From Lantana camara (Eukaryota; Streptophyta; Magnoliopsida; Lamiales; Verbenaceae), in contig CM074858.1 in NCBI GenBank assembly GCA_037501455.1, positions 97,870,001 to 97,934,000 of the forward strand: a stretch of DNA of 64,000 nt, written 5' to 3'. Under the pieces are notes generated by a model. That model saw only the letters and a program-made list of their open reading frames with translations. It did no database searches and was not told where the DNA came from. The translations under genes and the position numbers were made by a program. Position 1 is the stretch's first letter. The number at the start of each line of letters is the position of its first letter. Below are positions 34,356 through 44,585 of the stretch, one piece after another.

Positions 34356-35540
34356 TTATCCTCGGATTGAGCGCGGGGGGAGCTTTTTGTACCACTCTTG
34401 GGCCATTCCGGTGAGGAAAGTGACAAACACCTTGGCCCAGTAGTTGTCCGGATGGTCGTACAGGTGCATTAGATGCACAAAATGGTCCAGGTGCTCGGCT
34501 GGGTCCGTAGTTCCATCATATCTGTTGATTGACGAGGGAATTTTACCCTTCCCTGCGCGAGTCATTAGAACCTCCTCGATGAGGGGGGAATCGCCCGCCA
34601 TGATCCTGTAGTCTCGCTCGTCGGGATCTTCATAGCTGGCTTCTCTCCTTCGGCGGGAAATTGGGCTGCGTGGTCGACGAGCGTCTCTGGCCTTGGACCT
34701 CTCGTCCCCATCTCGGGGGACTTGAGACCTTGCTCGAGAGAGCTGCTCTACTACATTCTGGAGCCCTCTGATTTGGTCTTGGACCGCGGCCAGCTGAGGG
34801 TCACCAACATTTCTGCGGTTTGCCCTCCTTGTGGCCCTTGATTGGACCTCTTCATTATCTCCAGCCGCCTCATTTTGAGGGGCCCTTTCTTCTCCTACAG
34901 CTGGTTGTTCTTGCTGGACCCTCGGTGGGGCTTCATTTCCTTGATTCGGTGGTGGGGGAGGTTGCTGTGCCCTTAGCGCATTTTGGGCCATCGTCAAAGG
35001 ATGCACCGGGAGCCCGCCAAGTGGCGGGGCCAGTCGAGCGCTAGCCTGCGAGGGGAAATACGCTGCCATGAAATGCTCCCAGGCATTCTGAACGGCCTGA
35101 CTTTCGCACTGCGCATATAGTGCCTGAAGTTGCTGGCTGGTGACTTGGGGCATCTCCACCCCCTGTATTTCCCTTGGTAACGACGTGGGGAGATTCAGAG
35201 TCCCCACCTGATAAGGTTGGATCACCGGCATCATCCCGGGCATCATTCTAGGCTGCATAAATGGGTATCCCGGAGGGGGCATGGCCATGGGATACACCCC
35301 TGAGTAAGGATAGGAAGCGTGGGCGGCGTGAGCTACAGGTGGAGCAACGGCACTGGGCCCTCCCGCAATGTTCCCACCTAGTTGGAGAGTTGCCCCTACC
35401 GGCTCTGTGTTCTCGCCCCCGTTTCCGGCCGCTGGGGGGTTTGCTTCTCCGGCGGGGATGTTGCCTTCCGCGTTCTCCTCGTTGATGGGGGGAAGAGCGC
35501 CCTTCTCTCCGACTACTTCAGATCTCGTTGCAGTTACCAT
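34356..35540 (-). pseudogene. gag: Tat-2 Gag N-terminal part
   Basis: Starts at the ATG at 35540, 80 bp downstream of the PBS. It has a Pro/Ala/Gly-rich N-terminus (YPMAMPPPGYPFMQPRMMPG), a long Gln-rich acidic middle, and a basic RRRREASYED stretch. It enters the Gag fold at INRYDGTTDPAEHLDHFVHL, with AQEWYKKLPPRSI. An in-frame TAA at 34356-34358 truncates it in the middle of this fold, and the reading frame then continues without shift. Confidence 0.92.
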
Positions 35541-35619
35541 GATTAAAGACTTGGGTGTTACTCTTCAACTAGCTTTTGAAAGAAGAAACTGGTAATACCA
35601 AAGATGGTGGTGATGGTTT

Positions 35620-35635
35620 CCCACAGACGGCGCCA
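35620..35635 (-). other. Tat-2 primer-binding site
   Basis: TGGCGCCGTCTGTGGG on the minus strand, four bases from the 5' LTR and identical to that of Tat-1. Confidence 0.9.
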
Positions 35636-35639
35636 AAAA

Positions 35640-36490
35640 TGAAGGTGCAGAAACTTATGGAGGATTTGAACACCAAACACTTTAGAATTTGTATGTAGGG
35701 AGGAAGACCATCACAGGCACAAGAGCCTCAGGAACTGGGTTTCCAATGAGCGTGGGTTCTTCCAGCTAGGATAACACCAAGAAATTGTGCAGCGAGAATG
35801 CAGAAAAGGGTGAGATACAAGAAGCTTTGGAGAAGATGCAGAGGAAAAATAATGCCCAGTTCAGTTACGTGGTGTTTTTGTGAGGAAGATGACTTGGGGG
35901 AGAATGCATGGGTTCTCCCCTATTTATATGTTAGGGATGGGGGTAAATGGGTAAATTGACCATGTGGTCCCAAACCTGTGTTGCCCTAACACGTGGCAGC
36001 CTTTGGTGGGGTGAAAATGACATCCCAGAAAAGGAGACGGCGTGTCAGGTGCACGGTGTACAGTACCTTTGTGTCAGAGGTTGTTGACGAGGGTCTAGTG
36101 GGATGAGGGACTAATGTCTTCTCCTGAAGGCTAGGATCCATCGTATGAGAGGTAGAGTCATTCCCGAGCGTTGATGACGCTCGAAAAATCCACGGATGGG
36201 CTCCCCACGATAGATGACCTTTGAGCGACAAGATCCCGAGCATCAACATGGGACCCCCACGTAGGTGCTTCCCTGTGAAGGGTAACCCTGAGGGCCGAGA
36301 CGCGAGCGTCAGACTCGTCGGATCTGGACTTTTACCGAAATAGTTGTCCGAGGCTTGACGGTCTATTCTAGCTTGCAAACGAATGGTCTGGGAAGGCCCA
36401 CGAGCCCTTCAAGGCGAGCGTCTGGGATTTAGTCAGCGGCATGCTGACACGTGGACGGCTCTGATTCGAGGGTGATTTTAGGCCTCATCA
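35640..36490 (-). repeat. Tat-2 5' LTR
   Basis: 851 bp, the same length as the 3' LTR, with intact TG...CA ends in element orientation. About seven substitutions separate the two by hand comparison. The minus-strand TATAAATAG is at 35920-35928 and would drive gag-pol. Confidence 0.94.
35920..35928 (-). promoter_or_regulatory. Tat-2 5' LTR TATA box
   Basis: TATAAATAG on the minus strand, in the middle of the LTR. The same box is in the 3' LTR at 24324-24332. Confidence 0.7.
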
Positions 36491-37454
36491 GACGGGTAAC
36501 TCTTGCACTATCCTCACCATGTGGGATCACCTCTGAATCCACCAGGAGGTTTAGTGGAGGAAGAAATCCCATGCGTGGGAGTCATGTTCCTGACGTACAA
36601 CATGTCGTGGATGGTGAAGGCTAGCTACCGTCCCATCATTGGAGGGAGAAGGAGACTGGGGTCGGGTCCGGCACCACGGGCTGTCCTCGGGTTATTGCAT
36701 GGATTTTATTCATTGATTGTATTGACTGAACACTATCGCACTACTACACCGTAAATAATTTGCATGATCACCTGTGATTAATAAAGCAAGCATGTAATGT
36801 TCACTATTGGTGTAAGGTTGGAGATTTGCCCTCACTCGCCGGGCCACGGATTGAAATGAATTGTAATTGATTGTATTATTAAATTGGATAGTTGTAATCT
36901 CGGGCGAAGATTATTTCTTTTATTAATTTATATTGTTTCAACTGTAAAAGACTTTACCCGAGGTTATAGCTTGCATGATACGTGCGCTAATCTTTATTTA
37001 AACCCCTCACTCAGTCTGTGGTAGACTGACACCTCACAATTTTCAGGTCGTGCAGATCGAGTGCTAGGCGGGATTGAGTCCATTTTACAGCTTTTGGGAG
37101 TCTAGCATTGATCTTTCATTGTAATGCATGTCTTGATTGTTTATGAATTTTGGGAGTATGTATTGGTACCTATATGTATATTTTATACTAGTATACTTGC
37201 AACTGGAATCCTTGGTGATGTGCATATTAAATGAGAACACAGAATAAGTAGTGGTATGAATGTATAGTTCTATCCTTCCGCTTTTATTTTGAATTGTTGT
37301 ATTATTTGAGGGTATCCCGCCTAGCTAGTGTCGTGTTTTTTTTTTTATTGTCACCCGTTCGCCATGAGTCCGGTTCATATATGGACTACCCATTTCATGT
37401 GTGAGCTAGACTTATGGTGCGGGGGTGTGGCATTTCGGCGTTCCGGGTGCTACA
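36491..37454 (+). repeat. LARD 3' LTR, second segment
   Basis: Resumes at GACGGGTAACTCTTGC, matching 17439 onward in the 5' LTR, and ends GGGTGCTACA. It is followed by TTGAA (37455-37459), the LARD target duplication. Confidence 0.92.
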
Positions 37455-37459
37455 TTGAA

Positions 37460-37766
37460 AGATAGGTGATGCAAAAACAATTACTAAGAGTTCTAAAGGT
37501 GTTAGAATTGGTAAGTTGTACCTACTTAGGGTTTTATTTAGAATGTCCGTGAGTCGTGGGTTCGAGGTAAAATGCTTAGGATCTTAGTACCCATTGGGAA
37601 ACGTGTTCCTCTTAGATCTTTGAGAATTATAGATCTCTGAAAAACAGTGGGAGCTACATTAGATTAAAGACCTTATCTTTTGTATATCGTTATAATTCAG
37701 CATGCTCACTAATTCTCTGTTTTACCATTTAGGTCGTAGATTCTGTGATTCTCTACGTGTTTTGAA
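37460..37766 (+). other. Copia leader, right part
   Basis: The leader sequence directly upstream of the gag ATG, continuing from 15711. No coding sequence. Confidence 0.8.
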
Positions 37767-38560
37767 ATGACAACCAAAAACCCTCTTGTATCGATCCTCG
37801 AGTCAAATAAGTTGACTGGTCCCAACTATTCTGATTGGCTGAGGAATCTGAAAATCATTTTAGATTCTAAGAAGAGAACTTATGTTCTCTTCGAAGGGGA
37901 CGCTCCCACTCGGGCCGAGCGGGACGCGATCCAGAAGTGGAAGGACGATAATCTCCAAGCCCATTGCCTTATGTTGGCTAACATGTCTCCGGACTTGCAA
38001 AGGCAACATGAGGCCATGTAATTTGCTTGGGAGATTTACGACCACCTAGAGCAACTTTACAAGGTGTAACACTTCAAAGGAATTGTTCCACTTGAGAATG
38101 AGGGAAGGTTCAAGTGTCCATGAATATGGACTCAAGTTTCTCGCCCTTACTGAGAAACTTGCTTCCATGGACATGGCACTGAAAGATGAGCTTTCAGTGG
38201 ACTTGTTGCTAGCCTCGCTCCCACCATCATTCAACCCATTTGTCTTTAACTTCAATATGAATCATACTGGTGCTACTGTAGCTGAGCTGATTAGTCAGCT
38301 TGTAACTGCTAAAAGCACGATCAAGAAGGACAATAAGGTTCTGATAGTGAATGCTCCATCTTCCTCTTCTGGGCCTTCTAAAGGTAAGGGCAAGAAAGCC
38401 TAAAAGAAGAAGAAGAAACCCCTTAGGCCCACTGGAGGCATTTCAAAGGGGAAGGCCCAAAGGAAGAACCATGATAAAAAATAGGATGTTTGCTTCCATT
38501 GTGGAAAAGCGGGACATTGGAGGAGAAACTGCCCAGAGTACAAGGCTACTCTAAAGAAAG
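37767..38560 (+). pseudogene. gag: Copia Gag with CCHC zinc knuckle
   Basis: ATG at 37767 starts TTKNPLVSILESNKLTGPNY and DWLRNLKIIL, typical of the plant copia Gag (UBN2-like) N-terminus. A TAA at 38019-38021 and a frame change just after it break the gene. Coding resumes at 38083 in another frame (SSVHEYGLKFLALTEKLA, ELISQLVTAKSTIKK). A Lys-rich stretch follows with stops near 38401 and 38482, then the zinc knuckle CFHCGKAGHWRRNC near 38491-38532. Gag packages RNA in cytoplasmic particles. Confidence 0.9.
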
Positions 38561-38562
38561 GT

Positions 38563-38970
38563 ATGTTTCTCGTTGAAGTAAATCTTTCTATTAATTCTAG
38601 TTCTTGGGTACTTGATACCGGTTGTGGAACTCATATCTGTAATGATGTACAGATGCTAAATGAAGTCCAACAACTCAGAGAAGAAGAATGTGTCTTGAAG
38701 ATCGGCGATGACTCAAGTGTTGAAGCTCGAGTTTTAGGCACAATTAGATTAGATTTAGGTAGTTTTGAGTTAGTTTTAAATAAAGTTCTTTATGTACCGA
38801 ACATTATTCATAATATAATTTCAGTTCCAATTTTAGATTGTGAAGGTTATGAAACTTATATTAAGAATGTTAAGTACTTTATCAAACGGAACAACTCTTC
38901 CGTTCACATCGGTACTCTAAGTAATGGACTTTATCTAACTGAGAATATTAATATTATGAATATACAATGA
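38563..38970 (+). pseudogene. Copia aspartic protease
   Basis: In frame with the zinc knuckle. SSWVLDTGCGTHIC holds the catalytic Asp-Thr-Gly. The KIGDDSSVEARVLGTIRL and VLYVPNIIHNIISVPIL segments are typical of copia proteases. A TGA at 38968-38970 separates it from the integrase, which continues in the same frame. Confidence 0.9.
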
Positions 38971-40158
38971 GAACCTAAACTTAAGAGAGATGACAAAGTT
39001 TCAGATACCTTATGGCACGCTAGATTAGGACACATTTCAAAGAACACAATTAGCAAGATAAACACTTTAGGATCATTCTCTGAAAATGATCTCAAAGAGT
39101 TAACTTCTTGCGAGTCCTGTCTCAAAGGAAAGATGTCCAAAGTTCCTTTTAAAGGAACTGTGGAACGTCCCACTAAGGTCTTAGATTTGATCCATTCTGA
39201 TGTTTGTGGGCTGCTTAGTGTAAGCACAAGAAACAATCATCAGTATTTCATAACTTTTACCGATGACTTTAGTCGGTATGGTTATGTATACTTAATGAAG
39301 TATAAATCTAAAACTTTTGAGAAATTCCAAGAATTTCAAAAGGAGGTTGAGAACCAAACTACTCAAAAAATCAAAGCACTTCGATCTGATCGAGGAGGCG
39401 ATTATCTTAGTGAAGAATTCCTTAATCATCTCAAAGATAATGGGATTATCTCTCAGTGGACACCTCCGGGAACTCCTCAACTCAATGGAGTTTATGAGAG
39501 AAGAAATCGAACTCTATCTACTCGATATGGTTCGTTCCATGATGAGTTTCACTGACTTACCACCTTCTTTCTGGGGTTATGCCCTAGAAAGTGCAGCAAA
39601 GATTTTGAATCTAGTTCCCTCTATGTCCGTCCCTAAAACGCCCTATGAAATGTGGCATGGTAAAATCCCTAGTTATTCTTACTTAAGAATTTGGGGTTGT
39701 CCTGCTTACGTGAAGAGGACAGTGGGAGATAAATTAGAATCTCGTTCTAACTTATGCTACTTTGTAAGTTATCCTAAGGAATCCATAGGATACTACTTCT
39801 ATGATCAATCTGAGCAAAAGGTGTTTGTTTCCAGAAATGCTACTTTTCTTGAGGAACCGTTCCTTAAAGAAAAGAAAGGCAAGATCATAGAATTAGAGGA
39901 AAAGAAAGGCAAGATCATAGAATTAGAGGAAGTACAAAGTGACCCCACGCCGCCCACTAAAGAAATGTCCCCTTCTGATCAACCACAACCAATCACGAAT
40001 TTCGATACACACGTAAATCCTCCTCTAAGGCATTCTGAACTCACTCCTAGACAGCCGGAGAGATGGTATGGATTCTTCTATGAGTTCTTTCAAAAGGATA
40101 ATGATCCTCTAACATATGAGGAGGCAATTTATATTTTGACTCTGAACAGTGGATAGAA
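38971..40158 (+). pseudogene. Copia integrase
   Basis: The zinc-binding part has WHARLGHISKNT and CESCLKGKMSK (HHCC). The catalytic core has LIHSDVCGLL (Asp), ALRSDRGGDYLSEEF (Asp) and PQLNGVYERRNRTL (Glu). The C-terminal region has PYEMWHGKIPSYSYLRIWGC and YYFYDQSEQKVFVSRNATFL. The frame changes near 39500-39550. A direct repeat of KEKKGKIIELE-coding text (39870-39925) lies in the linker. The frame ends at 40156-40158 where a second shift leads to RT. Confidence 0.9.
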
Positions 40159-40161
40159 GCC

Positions 40162-41110
40162 ATGAAATCCGAAATGGATTCCATGAACTCCAACCAAGTT
40201 TGGACCTTGGTAGATTTGCCTGATGGGGTCAAACCCATAGGTTGCAAATGGATCTTTAAGAGAAAACTTGGAGTTGATGGAAGCATTGCAGCCTACAAGG
40301 CAAGACTGGTTGCAAAAGGATTCACTCAAAGACCCGGCATGGACTTTGATGAAACTTTTTCACGAGTTGCAATGCAAAAGTCTATTCGGATCATGCTTAC
40401 CATTGCTGCATATTATGACTATGAGATATGGCAAATGGATGTGAAAACTGCCTTTCTCAATGGTGACATTGATAAAGACATTTATATGGAGCAACCCATA
40501 GGTTTCACATTCAGTGGGAGTGAGCAAAAGGTTTGCAAACTCCAAAGGTCAATCTATGGATTGAAATAGGCTTTCTAGGAATTGGAACATTCGATTTGAT
40601 GAATCAGTCAAAGCGTTTGGCTTCATTCAAATTTCGAATGAATCGTGTGTGTATAAAAAGGAATTGGAGACCTCAGTGCAATTCTTAGTACTTTATGTTG
40701 ATAACATTCTTCTTATTGGGAATTCGAAGGATGACATGAAAGTAACTAAGTTATGGTTATCGAACCAATTCGAGATGAAAGATCTGGGTGATGCGTCCTA
40801 TATCCTTGGAATTAAAATCTATCGAGATAGATCTAGAAGGTTAATAGGACTATCACAGTCGATGTACATTGACAAAGTATTGAAGAGATTCAATATGGAG
40901 TCAGCAAAGGTTAAAAACCTTCCTATGAGTGTAGGAACATGTCTTTCTAAGAAGATGTGTCCTAAGACTAACCTTGAGAAGGAAAGAATGACTTATACAC
41001 CTTATGCATCATCAATAGGTAGCATAATGTATGTAATGTTATGTACTTGTCCGGATGTGGCTTATGCACTTAGTGTAACAAGTCGTTTCCAATCTGACCC
41101 TGGAGATGGT
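40162..41110 (+). pseudogene. Copia reverse transcriptase, catalytic Asp replaced
   Basis: The frame from 40162 reads MDSMNSNQVWTLVDLPDG, GCKWIFKRKLGVDGSI, YKARLVAKGFTQRPGMDF, IWQMDVKTAFLNGDID and YMEQPIGF, the copia RT fingers and palm. It is broken at 40567-40569 (TAG) plus a nearby shift. It continues at 40649 with FLVLYVDNILLIGNS, where Asn stands in place of the second Asp of the YVDD box. Then come KDLGDASYILGIKIYRDR and SIGSIMYVMLCTCPDVAYAL. The Asp change alone should abolish polymerisation. Confidence 0.9.
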
Positions 41111-41686
41111 CACTGGGCTGCCATAAAGAATATTCTTAAGTACTTGAAAAGTACTAAGGATTTATTCTTAGTTTACGGAGGTCAGAAAGATCTTACTGTT
41201 GAAGGATACTGCGATGCAAGCTTTGCATCTGACTTAGATGATTTTAAGTCAATGTCAGGATACATTTTCTGCCTAAACAGCGGAGCAGTGAGTTAGAAGG
41301 GTTCCAAGCAAACGACCATTGCAGATTCGACCACTGAGGCCGAATACTTAGCTACAAATGATGCAACTAAGGAAGGTGTTTGGATTAGAAACTTCATTCA
41401 AGAGTTGAATGTTGTTCCTAGCATGAAAGACCCCATTACTGTGTTTTGTGACAACACTGGGGCGGTTGCTCAAGCAAGAGAACGAATATCTCACCAACGG
41501 ACCAAGCACATTATGAGGAAGTATCACCTAATCCGTGATATTATCAAAAGAGGAGATGTGCAAATTGAGAGGGTCTCATCAGCAGAGAACGTGGCAGACC
41601 CACTTACTAAATCCCTTTGTCGAGAAGCTTTCGAAGGTCATCTTCAGAAGATGGGACTTAGAGTAGCTTTAGAATGGCTTTGACGG
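41111..41686 (+). pseudogene. Copia RNase H
   Basis: Continues the RT frame: HWAAIKNILKYLKSTKDLFL, VEGYCDASFASDLDDFKSMS (first Asp) and GYIFCLNSGAVS. A TAG follows at 41294-41296 in place of a codon. The frame goes on through TTEAEYLA (Glu), VFCDNTGAVAQA (Asp), TKHIMRKYHLIRD and VADPLTKSL to a natural TGA at 41681-41683. It lies directly before the polypurine tract. Confidence 0.9.
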
Positions 41687-41687
41687 G

Positions 41688-41699
41688 CAAGTGGGAGAT
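41688..41699 (+). other. Copia polypurine tract
   Basis: CAAGTGGGAGAT directly before the TG of the 3' LTR. Confidence 0.85.
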
Positions 41700-43538
41700 T
41701 GTTAGGAATAGTTCCCTAGAAAGCCGATTGTATATCCACTTTTTACTTTTCCTTATTCTAATCACAGACAATCTTTGAATAAAATAACGAATTGAGGCAA
41801 CACTTCTTTATATACTCTTGTTTGGTATGCGTTTACTTTAGCTGTGCATGTATGAGAACTCCCCTAATCCTGATGACTTTAGGACTCTACCATTTAGGTG
41901 AAATGGTTCATGAAACGAGCCCTATATCACATAAGTCATGATTAGTAAAATACTCCAAGCCGATAAGTCCTACAGACAGTGGGAGTGTCAACCTGACTCC
42001 TTTAAGGCTTGCTTGTGGGATCACACCCTTAAGAAGGACCACCTTGTTTCATGGAGGTGCAAAGTGTATAGTTGATATGTGCGTGATACATGAGGGTGCT
42101 TACTTCAATAAGTAAGTTCACTGAGGTGCCCCGTGTGAGAAGATTCCTAAATGGGAAAGGAAGTTTCTATTTCAGGAAATGGAAACTTCCAGATTAGGAA
42201 ATATCTCACGAGTTATTGATGTGATTAATTGATCCTCAGACTTGAGGTTCCATGTCACTTTATGAGTTAACTCTGTAGTCTTAGGTATAAGCTTTAAAGG
42301 GTGTCGCCTTAGACAACTGATTCAAGGCTTATGCTGGGGCTGTACAAGTGACTCATGAAAGTGAATGAGAATCAAGAAAGGACCTACACTTGCATTTGCA
42401 AGGTGATCTCTTATTGTGAGATCAAGACATCCAGAAAAAGGTTTCTTGGATTGAGATCAAATGGATATGAATTACCCTAGATCTTGGTTGAGAGATAGTA
42501 AGTAGGAGGATTGTATCTCACATGAATCAATGACTTAAAGGTTCTGTCGAATCGAGACATTCCAATTCAGCTAGGGGTTAAACACCTATTGCTAGACTAT
42601 GGTCGTTTAAGCTGTGGACTGATTAATTAATTAGTGAATTAATTAATTGGGGTCACTGCTAATTGAATTGAGAACCTAGAGGGTCACACACAACAACTTG
42701 GTTACATGAGTTGGGGCTTTGAAATGATTAAAAGAGTTAATCGAGCCAAAAGGGTTACACACGTGTGAAGCACACGTGTGGGTCACGTGCGTGACATGTG
42801 TCCTATATGGACATACGGCTATATTTATTTACGTATTAAATAATTAATGTGTTAATTATTTAATAGACTTTGGTTTAATTTTGAATTAAAATGAAAGTCT
42901 TATTTTGGAGAAATTAATCTATTTAATTAATTATGAATTAATTAATTAGATAAATAAGTTATTTATTTATTAATAAATAAAGTATAATATTATCCAAAAG
43001 GAGTTTGGATATTTTAGCTCTCTTAAAAGTTGATTTGAATTAGAATTCTAAATCAAGGTTTGGAATTACTTGATGATCAAGTAATAAGAGAGAGGGACCA
43101 AATCCTTAGTCCATAAGGACTAGGTTCGGCCGCCCCTTCTCTTGCTATATATAGGGGAGCTCGAGCTCCCCTTAGGGATAGATCGATTCTTCTTGGTTCA
43201 TGTGTTGAACACCATCCTTTCTCCAAGATAAAATAAACCCTAGGTTAAGCCTAAACACTAACTAGAGAACTAGCATCCTTACTAGTTAGATTGTAGTCAA
43301 GTTGGTGGACTATCTCTAGAGAGCTTCAAGTTAGAAGTTTTTAAAGATTCGAGCTTTACCAAGGAGAGGGGATCAAGCCGCGAGAAGAGCGTTCTTGGGT
43401 GGCTCGAAACGCTTCAAGAAAGATTATTGAAAAGTAAGTTTCTTTATCTTACGAATTTGGATCCATGATTGCGAGTTTCGATCCTTTTGTTGGAAATTTT
43501 TTAAATTTCCCCTACTTTCTGATTCCTGTTTTCCAACA
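41700..43538 (+). repeat. Copia 3' LTR
   Basis: 1839 bp. It matches 11906-13779 but lacks ~45 bp near 42417 and another block near 42470. It has extra sequence near 42765 (an additional CACACGTGTG half) and near 43395. TATATATA and the 18-bp palindrome (43154-43171) are kept. TGGGT follows at 43539-43543. Confidence 0.92.
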
Positions 43539-44585
43539 TGGGTATGTCTTCCTTTTGCCATGTGGTAGATTAGCTCTGGATGAAAAGTTCATGTTATATA
43601 TATGTATAACAATTAGTGACTTGCTTGTTGCAAGTGACCTGACATCTAATCATTTTGTTCTAACTAATGATAAGTTTCCAATTGTCAATGTAGATTCTTC
43701 GCATGCTGCAAAATGAGACTTGATTACACGGTTCATTTATAGGAGATCAATTGTCTCATTATATTTAGCTACTGGCCGAAAGTTCCTTGGAAGGTTAAAA
43801 TCAGTAAAAAAAGACTTCCTCACAAAATCAAGGTTCAGTTTTGTTCTGGAATTCTTCAAACTACTTTGGAACAAAGCAAAGCAGGGCATGAGCAAGGCTA
43901 AAAAGAGGAATGGCTGCTAAAAATCTCAAAATAAAGGCAATGCTGGTTTGACTTTTGATCAAGATAACAGTTTATATAGAGATGCTTCTACGACTGACAC
44001 ATAACACGTTTTAAGTCCTCCTAAAGATTCAAGGAGAGGAAAGAACTAGTTGAACCAAATTTGGAGCTATCTACAGAGCTGTTTCTAGAATCAAGCTTAG
44101 AACTTAGTAAAAGAAGTCAGGTGACTTGCTGAAAGATGGTTATATCATAGCTTTACATGCAAGAGATCGTCCCTCACTTTAAAGAGTTAAAAGGGGTAGT
44201 TGGTTCCTTCACACGTTGCTAAATTTACAAAGAGAGATGTTGCAGCACAGTTCCTCCTTATGTTTAGAAATAAGGTGAGGTGATGCAAAGCTAATGTTCT
44301 CCTTGGCTACCTCTAGTCCTTGAATTAATTATTGGACGAATAAAAAAAGGCCTCAAGAATACAAGAATAGTTCTAAGGGTCACAACTGATGAGAGAATGA
44401 AAATTTATTTAAATATTTGTTGTAGTATTTTACAGGACCTATTGATTTGAGATCATTTACTGTTGGAGGAAAGTAATTACAAGTACAGTTAACTATCGAA
44501 TTGTGATATATCTGATCATTTAATGTTTATGAGAAGGTCGTTTCTAAATGGATGTAATTGAAAAGAGAGATATAAACATGGCTAC
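43539..44585. other. Unassigned DNA between the copia and Tekay-like elements
   Basis: About 1 kb. Two short open frames exist (to 43716, and 43720-43920, the latter Lys/Arg-rich: RKFLGRLKSVKKDF, ending in KKRNGC). I recognise neither. They may be relics of a gene or element into which copia inserted. The remainder is AT-rich and non-coding. Confidence 0.5.

Larger units (their letters stand above)
24044..36490 (-). mobile_element. Tat-lineage Ty3/gypsy retrotransposon 'Tat-2', complete, with antisense gene
   Basis: A full-length 12,447-bp element on the minus strand with 851-bp LTRs at both ends and a perfect GACGG duplication (24039-24043 and 36491-36495). Reading from 36490 it has 5' LTR, PBS, gag, protease, reverse transcriptase, RNase H, an additional RNase H, integrase, then a spacer, an oppositely oriented spliced gene (25492-28368), the polypurine tract and the 3' LTR. 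Antisense extra genes at this place and a second RNase H are known marks of the Tat lineage. By hand the LTRs differ at about seven sites, so insertion is recent. Four in-frame stops break gag-pol. Confidence 0.95.
15712..37454 (+). mobile_element. LARD-like LTR retrotransposon, split by Tat-2
   Basis: LTRs of 2.7 kb begin TGTAACGCCCC and end GGGTGCTACA. They flank a 3.9 kb interior with a TGGTATCAGAGC PBS and a purine-rich tract, but no gag-pol. The 5-bp duplication TTGAA (15707-15711 and 37455-37459) is perfect. The right LTR is interrupted by the 12.4 kb Tat-2 element. The hand-compared LTRs differ at about 30 substitutions plus two short deletions over ~2.7 kb. This layout, long LTRs around a medium non-coding domain, is that of large retrotransposon derivatives mobilised in trans. 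The LTR text points to a Tekay/Del-like relative. Confidence 0.88.
11906..43538 (+). mobile_element. Ty1/copia retrotransposon, split by a nested insertion
   Basis: LTRs at 11906-13779 and 41700-43538 begin TGTTAGGAATAG and end TTTTCCAACA. They are flanked by a perfect 5-bp duplication, TGGGT (11901-11905 and 43539-43543). The internal order is PBS, long leader, gag, protease, integrase, reverse transcriptase, RNase H and polypurine tract, which is the copia order. A 21.7 kb element sits in the leader (15712-37454). Without it the element is about 9.9 kb. The coding region has several frameshifts and stops. The LTRs differ by indels of tens of bases plus substitutions, so this is the oldest layer of this nest. 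Confidence 0.93.

Noticed and set aside
43720..43920. Basic 66-codon frame that could be the last exon of a host gene
   Set aside because: No recognisable family or splice partners across the copia insertion; kept only as unassigned DNA.
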